A stretch of DNA of 18,085 bases from Candidatus Latescibacterota bacterium (lineage in GTDB: Bacteria; JAAXHH01; JABIQT01), in the NCBI GenBank assembly GCA_018667995.1, contig JABIQT010000067.1, forward strand, positions 1 to 18,085. The letters run 5' to 3'. Below are positions 1 to 7,824 of the stretch, in pieces. Within the stretch, counting starts at the first letter, position 1. The number at the start of each line of letters is the position of its first letter. Position numbers and translations under genes: made by a program. Below the pieces are notes generated by a model. It was given only the letters and a program-made list of their open reading frames with translations, made no database searches and was not told the DNA's origin.

Positions 1-95
1 AGACTATTTACTTCATTTCCCAATATACCCGCTCCGGGATCCCCCAACCTACCTGCAGGCACAACCGAGGCCGTTTACGTACTGAGTGACCCCTC

Positions 96-242
96 GTGAC
101 GGGTATACAAAAGAACCAGTTTCTTTCGTACCACTCCACGGTTAAGGAAGCCATCGCCGCAGCACAATACGCATCCGATGAATCTGGATATCGTACCGTA
201 GTTGCATCCCCCTCCTTCGAGTATCCCCAGGGCATTTCCTGA
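96..242 (+). CDS. doubtful small ORF or gene remnant upstream of yfbR
   Basis: A frame opening at GTG 96 and closing at TGA 240-242 encodes 48 residues, with a plausible protein-like tail (VKEAIAAAQYASDESGYRT around residues 16-34). It ends three bases before the yfbR ATG, so if translated it could couple translation into yfbR, whose own ribosome binding site is weak. No Shine-Dalgarno sequence precedes the GTG, and a stop in the same frame (TGA at 87) lies just upstream. It may be a real short gene, the decayed end of a longer one, or chance. I do not recognise a family. Bases 1-95 show nothing else I can support. Confidence 0.2.
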   Translation: MTGIQKNQFLSYHSTVKEAIAAAQYASDESGYRTVVASPSFEYPQGIS

Positions 243-245
243 GCC

Positions 246-833
246 ATGAGTAATTTCTTCGCTTATTTGTCGCGCATGAAGTTCATACAGCGTTGGGGGC
301 TGATGCGTAACACATATCCGGAGAATATTCAGGAACACTCCGCCCGCGTGGCCATGATAGCCCACGCCTTGGCGGTAATCAGGAATGAGCGATTTGGTGG
401 CGACGTGAACCCCGACCGCATTGCTGTCCTGGCACTGTATCACGATGCGAGCGAGGTGTTTACAGGTGATCTACCTGCCCCAGTAAAGTATTCCAATCCT
501 GAAATCAACTCAGCCTACAAGGCACTGGAATCAACGGCCACGAGAAAGCTCCAGGACATGTTGCCAAATGATCTGAGGCGCACATTCGATGGCATTCTAG
601 TGCCAGAGGCAAGCGAGGAAGATCATGTAGCGCTTGTTAAGGCTGCAGACAAGCTATGTGCCTATCTAAAGTGCCTGGAGGAAATTGGTGCTGGAAACAG
701 GGAATTCGCAGACGCGGAAACTACCCTGAGAACTAGCGTGGAGGAAATGGAGCTTCCCGAGGTAGCGTACTTCATGGAGACTTTTGTGCCCGGCTTTCGC
801 CTCACACTGGACGAATTGGAGATCGGAACCTGA
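246..833 (+). CDS. yfbR: 5'-deoxynucleotidase YfbR (HD-domain phosphohydrolase)
   Basis: This 195-residue protein closely follows Escherichia coli YfbR over its full length. YfbR is a cytoplasmic metal-dependent HD phosphohydrolase that removes the 5' phosphate from deoxynucleoside monophosphates, with a role in pyrimidine deoxynucleotide salvage and synthesis. Visible hallmarks in order: RWGLMRN at 16-22 (substrate-binding Arg-Trp), EHS with metal His31, YHDASE at 65-70 (His66-Asp67 metal pair and likely catalytic Glu70), TGDLPAPVKY at 73-82, AADKLCAYLKCLEE at 133-146 with metal Asp135, and the C-terminal YFMETFVPGF. All key residues are present and length is normal. The ATG at 246 begins exactly where the family begins (SNFFAYLSR). 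No good Shine-Dalgarno precedes it, so translation may be weak or coupled to the ORF ending at 242. It converges with the next gene, only 19 bp away. Confidence 0.95.
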   Translation: MSNFFAYLSRMKFIQRWGLMRNTYPENIQEHSARVAMIAHALAVIRNERFGGDVNPDRIAVLALYHDASEVFTGDLPAPVKYSNPEINSAYKALESTATRKLQDMLPNDLRRTFDGILVPEASEEDHVALVKAADKLCAYLKCLEEIGAGNREFADAETTLRTSVEEMELPEVAYFMETFVPGFRLTLDELEIGT

Positions 834-852
834 AGTACCTGTGTACCAAAGA

Positions 853-3153
853 CTAGGCTTCGACCACCCTCAGATCGAATCCCTGTACGTCAACGCCGCC
901 CTGACCATTCTGCACTCGGATGGTGACCGTATGGGTGCCGACAGCATCTGCTCCCGGCGATGCCGTCAACTGTCCAGTCTTGTCGAGTACAAGCCAGGGC
1001 GGCCCCTCATCAAGAATATAGGTCAGGACATCACCGTCGCGATACGCAATCTTGTAGCGCGTTGCTCCCTTGCTGAGAGCCCGTAGATCCCCCAGAGACC
1101 GAACCGCCGCTACCTGGTAAATAGCGGACTTTGAAGCTGTAATCCTCCGCGGTGGCTGAGAGTGAATGAAGGGTCTGGGGCTTGAGACGAATTCTGAAGG
1201 TCCACTTCGCATGCCTTGCCCATTTACCGCGACCACCCTGTAGAAACAAGGGAGGGCACTTCCTTTGCGCCCAATAATATCTGTCAAACTAACAGAAGTA
1301 TCCTCGACCGTAGTCAGAAAATTCTCCGGGAACGATTCAACGCCCATCTCACCTCCGACGACGGCCTCATAGGCTTCCCGGCTGATACTGAATCCACGTT
1401 CGTCACTTCCATATAATTCGTAATGGCTTACCGGTGTGCCATGTTCCGGAGCATCCCAAGTCAGATTAAGCGTCCGCGAATCCCAGTTCGCATCAATCCG
1501 TAGGTTGCGTGGTACAGCCGGCGCCAATGCCGCGAAGCGCCACGTCTCACTCCACCTCCCCCATAGACCCGCTGAATTACGGCACCGAACCCGCCAGAAA
1601 TAGACCTGATCGGGATTCAACAGCCCGGCCTCCGGTATGGTCCATTCGGCTCTTCCTTCCGCAGGTGTTTTTGAACTGAGTTTCTCAAAGACAGGCGATA
1701 GTGCGTAACGCATGTCCTCATGGGAACTGAGCTGAAACATGTAGTCCGAAGCCTCGTCCACGGTTGCCCAGGCAAAAGTGAATTGGGTACCGGCAACCTC
1801 GGCACCATCACTCGGGAAAATTGGACCTGAGGGCCGGCCTGGCGGAATAACATCACTTTTTTCGTACCAGCCATGCGTGATTTGGATGTTACGCGTACCG
1901 GCATTCTCATCCATGTATTCGATGGAATTCTCACCTACTTCCAGAGCCGGAAGTGATAGAGGCGCCATTTGTAGATCTGTCTCAATGAACATGCGTTTAA
2001 CGTGGATTCCGTGACCGCTGAGTCTCAGAACATACTCATATCTGGCCGTCCCCTCGGCAGGAAAATGATCGTCCAACGGGATAACACGCGGACGCTGCCC
2101 TGGCATAGACGTCACATATTCCCAGTATTCATTATCAAACGAGATTTCGAGACGGGCGTTTGTGCCTGAGAATATCACTTTTCCCCCGACGATGACGTAC
2201 GGGCTGCGAACACGAAAGCATACTACGGACTCCGTTTCGAGATCTGTGGGCTGTAGTCCATCATCCGTCGCCTCCATATTCTCAACACTCTCGCACCACT
2301 CTTCGAACCCCTCATTCAACGGAAGCATATACTGCATACGTCCATTGCAGGACCGGGGTGGCTTTTCCCAATGGCCGTGATACTTATCCCGATCTTCCCA
2401 TTCCCAAACCATGGCTTCACCAGGCCTCAAGGTCATGTCCATGGTATGTGATCCGATTACGTCACGCCCCCCACTGCGCGGACCATCGTAAACGAAGAGA
2501 GCCGCCGCACGTTCACTGGTCTGCCGATTTTCAGGGCTCAGTATACCGTAAGCATGTCCTCGCTTTACCAGATCGTGGTCGCGTGCTAAATCTTCTTCTG
2601 AAGCTATAGTTTCATTGTCGCGGAGCAGAAAAAGTAGGTGTTCATCACTGTCCAGCAGATGGTATGCGCCACCAAAGAATACCTCCGTTGTGCAGTGGCC
2701 ATGAGGCACGCCACGTCGAACCATGAGTCCTGCCGCCTGCCACAGATTAGATACGGTGTAGGCCTCGTCCCAACACAGTGAGTAACCGTAGATATTGAGC
2801 ATTTTGATCGTATCTTTGACTTCATCGTCCGCAGTGGTATTGTGGTACCGGTTTGATCTGGCGAATTCCCAGATAGCTCGAGCCTTCTCCTTGTCAGACA
2901 TGGCCTCCGTCAAAATACTATCCAGAATGTCCGCATAGGATCGCCACCATCGCTTACCGTTGACGATCAACCATGGATTGACTACTGCCTCCGTACCTCG
3001 GTTTTCCATCGAGACGAAAACGTTGTTTTCGTATGCCTGATCGAAACTCCCATACCCTATGGGGTCCCGCGTGTTCTGTCCGTCTAGAGTTCCACCAACA
3101 GTGACCCGATAGGTGAGCGTTTGAGTGCTGATCTGTTCAACGTGTTCTGGCAT
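853..3153 (-). CDS. transglutaminase-like protein with Fn3 and Ig-like C-terminal modules
   Basis: The 766-residue product has an N-terminal transglutaminase-like (papain-fold) domain: YGYSLCWDEA places the candidate nucleophile Cys at residue 127, and GGAYHLLDSD gives His165 and Asp168, completing a Cys-His-Asp triad. Two beta-sandwich, fibronectin III-like modules follow at about 434-542 and 546-660, then a putative Ig/cadherin-like module at about 667-766 (PPWLVLDKTGQLTASP). Such proteins can be peptidases, amidases or glycan-binding enzymes; the substrate here is unknown. I chose the ATG at 3153. The frame continues 66 codons upstream to 3351, but that extension would run across the divergent promoters and looks non-coding. 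No signal peptide is visible in either version, which is odd for this modular, extracellular-style architecture. A strong promoter lies 49-77 bp upstream. Confidence 0.8.
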   Translation of the reverse strand: MPEHVEQISTQTLTYRVTVGGTLDGQNTRDPIGYGSFDQAYENNVFVSMENRGTEAVVNPWLIVNGKRWWRSYADILDSILTEAMSDKEKARAIWEFARSNRYHNTTADDEVKDTIKMLNIYGYSLCWDEAYTVSNLWQAAGLMVRRGVPHGHCTTEVFFGGAYHLLDSDEHLLFLLRDNETIASEEDLARDHDLVKRGHAYGILSPENRQTSERAAALFVYDGPRSGGRDVIGSHTMDMTLRPGEAMVWEWEDRDKYHGHWEKPPRSCNGRMQYMLPLNEGFEEWCESVENMEATDDGLQPTDLETESVVCFRVRSPYVIVGGKVIFSGTNARLEISFDNEYWEYVTSMPGQRPRVIPLDDHFPAEGTARYEYVLRLSGHGIHVKRMFIETDLQMAPLSLPALEVGENSIEYMDENAGTRNIQITHGWYEKSDVIPPGRPSGPIFPSDGAEVAGTQFTFAWATVDEASDYMFQLSSHEDMRYALSPVFEKLSSKTPAEGRAEWTIPEAGLLNPDQVYFWRVRCRNSAGLWGRWSETWRFAALAPAVPRNLRIDANWDSRTLNLTWDAPEHGTPVSHYELYGSDERGFSISREAYEAVVGGEMGVESFPENFLTTVEDTSVSLTDIIGRKGSALPCFYRVVAVNGQGMRSGPSEFVSSPRPFIHSQPPRRITASKSAIYQVAAVRSLGDLRALSKGATRYKIAYRDGDVLTYILDEGPPWLVLDKTGQLTASPGADAVGTHTVTIRVQNGQGGVDVQGFDLRVVEA

Positions 3154-3201
3154 TGTCGGATTTCCGTTAGGTGAGCTGATTACCGCGAATGAACAGTGAT
3201 A

Positions 3202-3230
3202 TTTGTAAAGAATTGACTTGGAAATGTCAA
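3202..3230 (-). promoter_or_regulatory. sigma70-type promoter for the transglutaminase-like gene
   Basis: Read on the minus strand, TTGACA (3230-3225) is separated by exactly 17 bases from TACAAA (3207-3202). This is a perfect -35 hexamer and a 5/6 match to TATAAT. Transcription would start near 3195, giving a leader of about 40 bases before the ATG at 3153. It also argues for that start over the longer open frame. Confidence 0.65.
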
Positions 3231-3279
3231 CCGCGATTTCCGGGTGCTGGGTGACGGGCTTTCGATAAGATGAAATATG

Positions 3280-3308
3280 TTGACACAGGTATGCCTGCCG
3301 CACACAAT
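3280..3308 (+). promoter_or_regulatory. candidate sigma70-type promoter for the SMP-30 gene
   Basis: TTGACA (3280-3285) is followed after 17 bases by CACAAT (3303-3308), a perfect -35 and a 4/6 -10 element. A start near 3315 would give a leader of about 39 bases before the ATG at 3354. Together with the minus-strand promoter at 3202-3230, it makes 3154-3353 a compact divergent control region with the two -35 boxes about 50 bp apart. Confidence 0.5.
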
Positions 3309-3353
3309 GTCCCAGTGAAATCCATACATAATCACAATCGAAAGAGAGCAATT

Positions 3354-4331
3354 ATGGACGACTTCTTATTATCGAGAGACTGGGACCGGGACGTGGTGGC
3401 ATACCCGGACCCGGCCATTGAGACTCTTGATCCGCGCTTTTCCGACTACGTACTCGGCACCGCCACGATCGAGCGACTCTACACGGGTGCCCGATGGTCT
3501 GAAGGACCAGTCTGGTTTGGTGACAGTAGAAGCCTGATCTGGAGTGATATACCGAATAACCGTATGCTTCGCTGGTCGGAAGAAACACGCAGTGTCAGCG
3601 TATTTCGAACCCCGTCGAACAATACCAATGGAAACACGCGCGACCAGCAGGGAAGGCTTATATCCTGCGAACATGACAGTCGCCGGGTGACGCGGACAGA
3701 GTATGACGGCGCCATCACCGTCCTGATGGATCAGTTTGAAGAAAAGTCCCTCAATGCGCCTAACGACGTCGTCGTACACACCGATGGATCCATCTGGTTT
3801 ACCGACCCGGGTTACGGGATCCTGATGGAGTACGAGGGACATCGCGCAGAATTTGAATTGCCAACGAATGTGTACAGACTCGACCCCGTGACGAGAGAAG
3901 CAACCGTAGTTACAGATGACCTGGAGAAACCAAACGGATTATGTTTTTCGCCAGACGGTACAAAACTGTACATCGTTGACACTGGTCGATCACACAATCC
4001 AAATGGTCCCGCCCATATCCGAGTCTTTGACGTAATCGACGGCAACAGGCTATCAGGGGGCGCTGTGTTTGCGGACCTGAATCCCGCCATGGCAGACGGA
4101 ATACGAACCGATCGTGATGGAAATCTCTGGGCGAGTGCCGGATGGGGTGGCCCCGAAACAAACGGAGTGTGGTGCTACGCTCCCGATGGAGACTTGATCG
4201 GACGCATTCACATTCCTGAAGTCGTAGCAAACCTTTGCTTTGGAGGTCGCAAGAAGAATCGTCTTTTTATCGCTGCCAGCCAGTCATTGTACTCCGTTTA
4301 TTTGGAGGCCCTTGGGGCGCAGACTCCGTAG
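3354..4331 (+). CDS. SMP-30/gluconolactonase/LRE family protein
   Basis: A 325-residue six-bladed beta-propeller protein of the SMP-30/gluconolactonase family, whose members hydrolyse sugar-acid lactones using a bound divalent metal. Hallmarks: SEGPVW with metal-ligand Glu50, NAPND at 134-138 (Asn ligand), PNGLCFSPDG at 183-192 leading to YIVDTG, and ADGIRTDRDGNLWAS with the catalytic/metal Asp228. All four regions are intact. I chose ATG 3354, which has AAAGAGAG about 7 bases upstream. The frame extends to 3270, but that version would overlap the promoter and add 28 atypical residues. No signal peptide is visible, so it is likely cytoplasmic. The HAD hydrolase follows 126 bp downstream on the same strand and may share the transcript. 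The substrate cannot be named; a sugar lactone is the family expectation. Confidence 0.9.
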   Translation: MDDFLLSRDWDRDVVAYPDPAIETLDPRFSDYVLGTATIERLYTGARWSEGPVWFGDSRSLIWSDIPNNRMLRWSEETRSVSVFRTPSNNTNGNTRDQQGRLISCEHDSRRVTRTEYDGAITVLMDQFEEKSLNAPNDVVVHTDGSIWFTDPGYGILMEYEGHRAEFELPTNVYRLDPVTREATVVTDDLEKPNGLCFSPDGTKLYIVDTGRSHNPNGPAHIRVFDVIDGNRLSGGAVFADLNPAMADGIRTDRDGNLWASAGWGGPETNGVWCYAPDGDLIGRIHIPEVVANLCFGGRKKNRLFIAASQSLYSVYLEALGAQTP

Positions 4332-4347
4332 CTGATCCCTTGGGTCT

Positions 4348-4364
4348 TTCTTGTAGCACAAGAA
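4348..4364 (+). repeat. 7-bp perfect inverted repeat downstream of the SMP-30 gene
   Basis: TTCTTGT (4348-4354) and ACAAGAA (4358-4364) form a perfect stem around a 3-base loop, 17 bases after the SMP-30 stop codon. There is no following T-run, so it is not a standard intrinsic terminator. It could be a 3'-end or processing hairpin between this gene and the HAD gene. Confidence 0.35.
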
Positions 4365-4457
4365 TATCGTCACGAAGGTCCTCATGCTTGTAAGGATCGT
4401 TTATAGAGACAGGTGGGGCGCTCGTGATGAGCATTAGAAGCTATTGAATAAGGACGA

Positions 4458-5231
4458 ATGGGACCGAAGGAGAGGATATTGCTGATTTTTGATTTTGATG
4501 GTGTATTAGTGGATACTGTCGACGAAATGGCGGTGTCCACGTTCAACACGGTAACCGACAACCTCGCCACCACCACGGATGAGCTCCCGGGAAATTCGAG
4601 TGCTCTATTTAGAACCAACAGGTATCACATACAGACGGCGGGCGACGGCGTCGCACTGATGGGCTGGTGCCTCGCACAAGCCCATCGCGCACCCGACCAT
4701 CAAATGACCAAGACGGAATACGAGACACAGCGTGATGGCGCTCCGGGAAGCCGCCACGATAGAGCCATGAGATTCTTCGAGGTAAGGAAGACGTTTATTG
4801 ATCACGATACGGATCGATGGCGAGCTTTGAACGCGCCCTATCAACCGCTTTGGGATCAGCTCCTGACCAGAGGCGACAGCATTATAATTCTGACTCACAA
4901 GAACCGTGAGGCGGTAGTGAACCTGTGCCATCACTACGGTCTCATGATTCTACCGAAACAGGTGTATTCCGGCGACACTGGCGCAAGTAAGATTGAGAAC
5001 TTGCTTTCCATTCAAAAGAATCTTGGACGCGAAGAGTTCACTTTCGTTGATGACAACGTCGAAAATCTGAAAGAACTGAACGCACATTTCAACCACGAAA
5101 ATCCTGTTATCCGCCTGCTTCTTGCAACGTGGGGCTATATAGGTCCGGATGACAAGGCAGAAGCCGGTCGCAACGGTTTCTCAGTCGTCTCCCAGACTGA
5201 AGTCATAGAAATGCTGGTGGAATCACCCTAA
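4458..5231 (+). CDS. HAD superfamily hydrolase (phosphoglycolate phosphatase-like)
   Basis: A 257-residue haloacid dehalogenase-fold phosphohydrolase. Motif I is FDFDGVLVDT with nucleophile Asp12 and acid/base Asp14. Motif II is the threonine of IILTHK (Thr146). The motif III lysine is probably Lys178 (GASKIENL), and motif IV is TFVDDN with Asp198-Asp199. Residues 22-110 would form a helical cap. The acceptor is likely a small phosphorylated metabolite, possibly a sugar phosphate, given the adjacent lactonase and isomerase genes, but the sequence does not identify it. The ATG at 4458 has AAGGA upstream at good spacing. The stop codon overlaps the stop of the convergent TIM-barrel gene by four bases, with no room for a separate terminator. 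Confidence 0.88.
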   Translation: MGPKERILLIFDFDGVLVDTVDEMAVSTFNTVTDNLATTTDELPGNSSALFRTNRYHIQTAGDGVALMGWCLAQAHRAPDHQMTKTEYETQRDGAPGSRHDRAMRFFEVRKTFIDHDTDRWRALNAPYQPLWDQLLTRGDSIIILTHKNREAVVNLCHHYGLMILPKQVYSGDTGASKIENLLSIQKNLGREEFTFVDDNVENLKELNAHFNHENPVIRLLLATWGYIGPDDKAEAGRNGFSVVSQTEVIEMLVESP

Positions 5232-6061
5232 TCAGTGGGTTCAAGCGATCTATACCACGACACAAATTCTGGAAACACCTTCTCGGGCTCTGAGAGTTCT
5301 GGATGCCATCTTTTCTCATGCTCAAATAACAACCAATCGTCATATCCGGCCTGTCTGAGCAAATGAATTGCTTCGGCAATAGGCAGTTCCCCCTCCCCTG
5401 GCTTAACATATCGCCATCCGTCCGGCATGGCGTTCGGGTGGCCATCGTCGTGAACAGCATCCTTGATATGCAATCCATAGATCCTATCGCCAAGGGCCGA
5501 CATAGAGACAATAGGTGTCTCTCCTCCCACGCGTGAAGTGTGCCCCACGTCCCAAAGAACGCCAAAGGCGGCATGGGGAATCCTATCAAGCAGAAGTTTG
5601 GCATCACTTGCTGCAATCCAGCTATCGTGCGTCTCGAAAATCCACTTTAAGGATTCGGCGCCGTCAAGTCGAAGAACCGACTCCATAGTGCGACATCCTA
5701 TATCCGCAAGATCCTCTCGTTTGAACGCTGCAGTGTCGCCACCACCGAACACCCGAATGGTATCCACATCCAGGTCCAGAGCGATCGCGATCGTGCGTTT
5801 GGCCTCTTCCAGATTTTCATCATGCAAGGTCGATTCACAGATTTTCAGACTTGAACTGATGCCGCTGACAACTACGCCGTGGTTGGAGAACAACCGTTTT
5901 GTGATGGCCAAACCGCTTGTGAACTCGGGTAACATAGTGACATCGATATGTTCTCCCAATCCCCGAAAATCAACCCCCTCGAAGCCATAATCATGAGCAC
6001 GCGCACACATAGTCTCCAAATCCCAATCTGGACACCCCAAGGTGGAGAAACCTAATCTCAT
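5228..6061 (-). CDS. sugar phosphate isomerase/epimerase family protein (xylose isomerase-like TIM barrel)
   Basis: A 277-residue AP-endonuclease-2/xylose-isomerase-like TIM barrel. It begins MRLGFSTLGCPDWDLE, typical of the family. The expected divalent-metal ligands are visible at strand ends: Glu143 in IFETHD, Asp171 in WDVGHT, His198 in GLHIKD and Glu247 in LLFEHE. GEGELP at 222-227 is also characteristic. Such enzymes isomerise or epimerise sugars, inositols or hydroxy acids; the substrate is not predictable here. I chose ATG 6061 because GAGGAGG sits at ideal spacing; a TTG at 6082 would place that Shine-Dalgarno inside the gene. Divergent from a second family member 154 bp away, and overlapping the HAD gene's stop by four bases. 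Confidence 0.88.
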   Translation of the reverse strand: MRLGFSTLGCPDWDLETMCARAHDYGFEGVDFRGLGEHIDVTMLPEFTSGLAITKRLFSNHGVVVSGISSSLKICESTLHDENLEEAKRTIAIALDLDVDTIRVFGGGDTAAFKREDLADIGCRTMESVLRLDGAESLKWIFETHDSWIAASDAKLLLDRIPHAAFGVLWDVGHTSRVGGETPIVSMSALGDRIYGLHIKDAVHDDGHPNAMPDGWRYVKPGEGELPIAEAIHLLRQAGYDDWLLFEHEKRWHPELSEPEKVFPEFVSWYRSLEPTD

Positions 6062-6215
6062 CACTTCCTCCTCTATTGCCAATGCATCATGTGATTAATC
6101 TTGCTGGTGTATCGCCATATAGCAATATTACTTTGGGATTCACCAGAGCAAGAAAATACGAAAAGTCGTTTCGATTATAGGTCTACCAACACACGGATTA
6201 CTGGAGGAATTGAAC

Positions 6216-7055
6216 ATGCCAAGACCTGCCCTATCGACTTGGAGCATACACCATGCCCTCGGTCCAATTTATAGTCCAGCAGATGATAATTCGGGGCGCC
6301 TGACAGCCGATCGAGATGATAGCGGCGCATTGACGTTGCTGGAGGTACCTGAACGAATGGCACGCTTGGGCATTCTGGATCTGGAAATTTGCCATTTTCA
6401 TTTTCCGAGCATTACCCCTGAGTACGTGTCCGAGCTCAGGGGCAAACTTCTGGCGTCCGGTGTACGCTTGTTCAGCATCCTCGTTGACTCGGGAGATATC
6501 ACACACCCCGATGAAAGGAAACGCGAAGACCAGTTAGATTGGATCCGCTCCTGGATCGATATTGCCAGCGACTGCGGTGCGTCGCACGCCAGGGTTATTG
6601 CCGGCGAAGCTGAAATCGGTAATACCCAATCCCTTGATAATCATCCTGCCATTGAAATGAGCGCCACGAATCTGAGCATGCTTGCCCAATACGGTAAAGA
6701 CCATGGCGTGCAGATAATCACCGAGAATTTCCGAACGTTGACGCAGCGACCTGCCCCCCTGTTGGAAATTCTTAAGCGCTGTGAGGGCACAGTTGGTCTT
6801 TGTGCTGATTTTGGCAATTACCCGCGAACAAGTCGCCTTGAGGATCTGAATGCCATTTTACCCTATGCTACTTCCTGTCACGCCAAGCCGGATTATCTGA
6901 ACAATGGAACTATGGACCGCACGGAGTTCGATCGCAATTTGGTGGCCGCTCGAGCTACGGGATTCGACGGACCATATTCCTTGATATTCGAGGGGGAAGG
7001 AGACGAGTGGGCGGGAGTCGAGACCATCCGAGACGCAGTACAGGCATTCATATAA
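6216..7055 (+). CDS. sugar phosphate isomerase/epimerase family protein
   Basis: A second xylose-isomerase-like TIM barrel, 279 residues. It is only distantly similar in sequence to its divergent neighbour, with the same ligand pattern: Glu170 in IITENF, Asp198 in CADFGNY, His222 in CHAKPDY and Glu259 in IFEGEG. Motifs suggest an intact enzyme of sugar or polyol metabolism, substrate unknown. GGAGG at 6203-6207 lies 8 bases before ATG 6216; an in-frame TTG at 6210 is too close to that site. The head-to-head arrangement with the gene at 5228-6061 suggests shared control of two steps in one catabolic route. In the 154 bp between them I see no promoter I would defend on either strand. Confidence 0.87.
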   Translation: MPRPALSTWSIHHALGPIYSPADDNSGRLTADRDDSGALTLLEVPERMARLGILDLEICHFHFPSITPEYVSELRGKLLASGVRLFSILVDSGDITHPDERKREDQLDWIRSWIDIASDCGASHARVIAGEAEIGNTQSLDNHPAIEMSATNLSMLAQYGKDHGVQIITENFRTLTQRPAPLLEILKRCEGTVGLCADFGNYPRTSRLEDLNAILPYATSCHAKPDYLNNGTMDRTEFDRNLVAARATGFDGPYSLIFEGEGDEWAGVETIRDAVQAFI

Positions 7056-7105
7056 GTGATTACGCCATCCTCATCCACGCCGGCCCGTGATACTTCAGGA
7101 GAGGC

Positions 7106-7598
7106 ATGAATTCGCATCAGGCGTACGACGCATATCGCATGGACCCGAAATTTATGCCATTAGAAAATGGTGAGATTGTAGACGGGAAGAAACAAGGCCC
7201 ATGGATCGTCTTCTTCACGAATGATGGACGACGGAGTGAAAGCGCCTATAGGAACGGATGACGGCACGGGCACTGGAGGGACTACTATCCCAATTGTCAT
7301 CGAAAGCAGGAAGGAACATTCAGGAACGGGCTCTATGAGGACACCTACACTACATTCCATGATAAGGGAAAAATAGACTATACGGAGCGCCCATGGGAAA
7401 CATACCGGCTTTTCCTCGGATGGAAAGAAGGAGCAGATATGGCACTCCTACTGCCGCGAAGGAGAGAAGGGCTGGCGTGTCATGACCTAATGGCGAGGTA
7501 CTCGCTCTAAGCCAAACGGCCATGTCCTTAGTCTGTGCGGTGAATGCAATTCACGACACAAGGAGTGCGGTCAATCGATCTGTCCCGAGTGCCGATAA
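7106..7598 (+). pseudogene. degraded YwqK/MORN-like repeat gene
   Basis: ATG 7106 has a good ribosome binding site (AGGAGAGG) and opens a frame with clear YwqK-type units: NGEIVDGKKQGPW, then FTNDGRRSESAYRNG. The frame is broken by TGA at 7259-7261 (codon 52) but continues in register (RHGHWRDYYP, QEGTFRNG, FHDKGKIDYTE). Near 7385 the similarity jumps to the +1 frame (HGKHTGFSSDGKKEQIWHSY), which meets TAA at 7488-7490 and then a cysteine-rich tail (CGECNSRHKECGQSICPECR) ending at TAA 7596-7598. With a stop, a frameshift and a second stop, this is a decayed relative of the intact gene at 7825. It lacks a signal peptide, unlike that gene. If translated as read, only a 51-residue peptide results. 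Confidence 0.75.
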
Positions 7599-7697
7599 GA
7601 CATATATCGGACGAAGCATAAATAACGAGTAGCACAATCCCCGCAAGAGATCCTATTCTCTTAATGCCTATTCAGCACCCGCAAGATCAATTGGTCG

Positions 7698-7728
7698 CTC
7701 TATCCTCCTGATAGCCTCAGGGATAGAG
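7698..7728 (+). repeat. long stem-loop just upstream of the YwqK-like gene promoter
   Basis: CTCTATC (7698-7704) pairs with GATAGAG (7722-7728), and inside it CCTGA (7707-7711) pairs with TCAGG (7717-7721) around loop TAGCC. This gives 12 base pairs with a 2-base bulge. The following bases (aatgtttgac) are only mildly T-rich, so it is a weak intrinsic terminator at best. Its position between the pseudogene and the -35 box at 7734 suggests either termination of upstream transcription or a protein-binding dyad. The rest of 7599-7697 shows nothing clear. Confidence 0.5.
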
Positions 7729-7733
7729 AATGT

Positions 7734-7762
7734 TTGACTAATCGAGATTTTGACATTATAAT
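7734..7762 (+). promoter_or_regulatory. near-consensus sigma70 promoter for the YwqK-like gene
   Basis: TTGACT (7734-7739), a 17-base spacer and a perfect TATAAT (7757-7762). Transcription would begin near 7769, giving an AT-rich leader of about 56 bases that ends in a G-run (7812-7817) acting as ribosome binding site before ATG 7825. This is the strongest promoter-like sequence in the window. Confidence 0.75.
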
Positions 7763-7824
7763 GCTTTTGGGCAGATTTATAGATACTCAGCTAATCAATA
7801 CAATTAAATAGGGGGGACGGCTCC

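Noticed and set aside
3154-3351. N-terminal extension of the transglutaminase-like protein by 66 codons
   Set aside because: It crosses two promoter-like sequences, gives atypical Cys/Tyr/His-rich sequence and offers no signal peptide. The ATG at 3153 fits the promoter and leader.
3270-3353. 28-codon upstream extension of the SMP-30 gene
   Set aside because: It overlaps the TTGACA/CACAAT promoter and has no ribosome binding site, while ATG 3354 has one.
7259-7261. In-frame TGA of the YwqK-like pseudogene as a second selenocysteine codon
   Set aside because: The position is a variable repeat residue, not a redox site. No SECIS-like hairpin with a G-starting loop follows, and the gene also has a frameshift and another stop.
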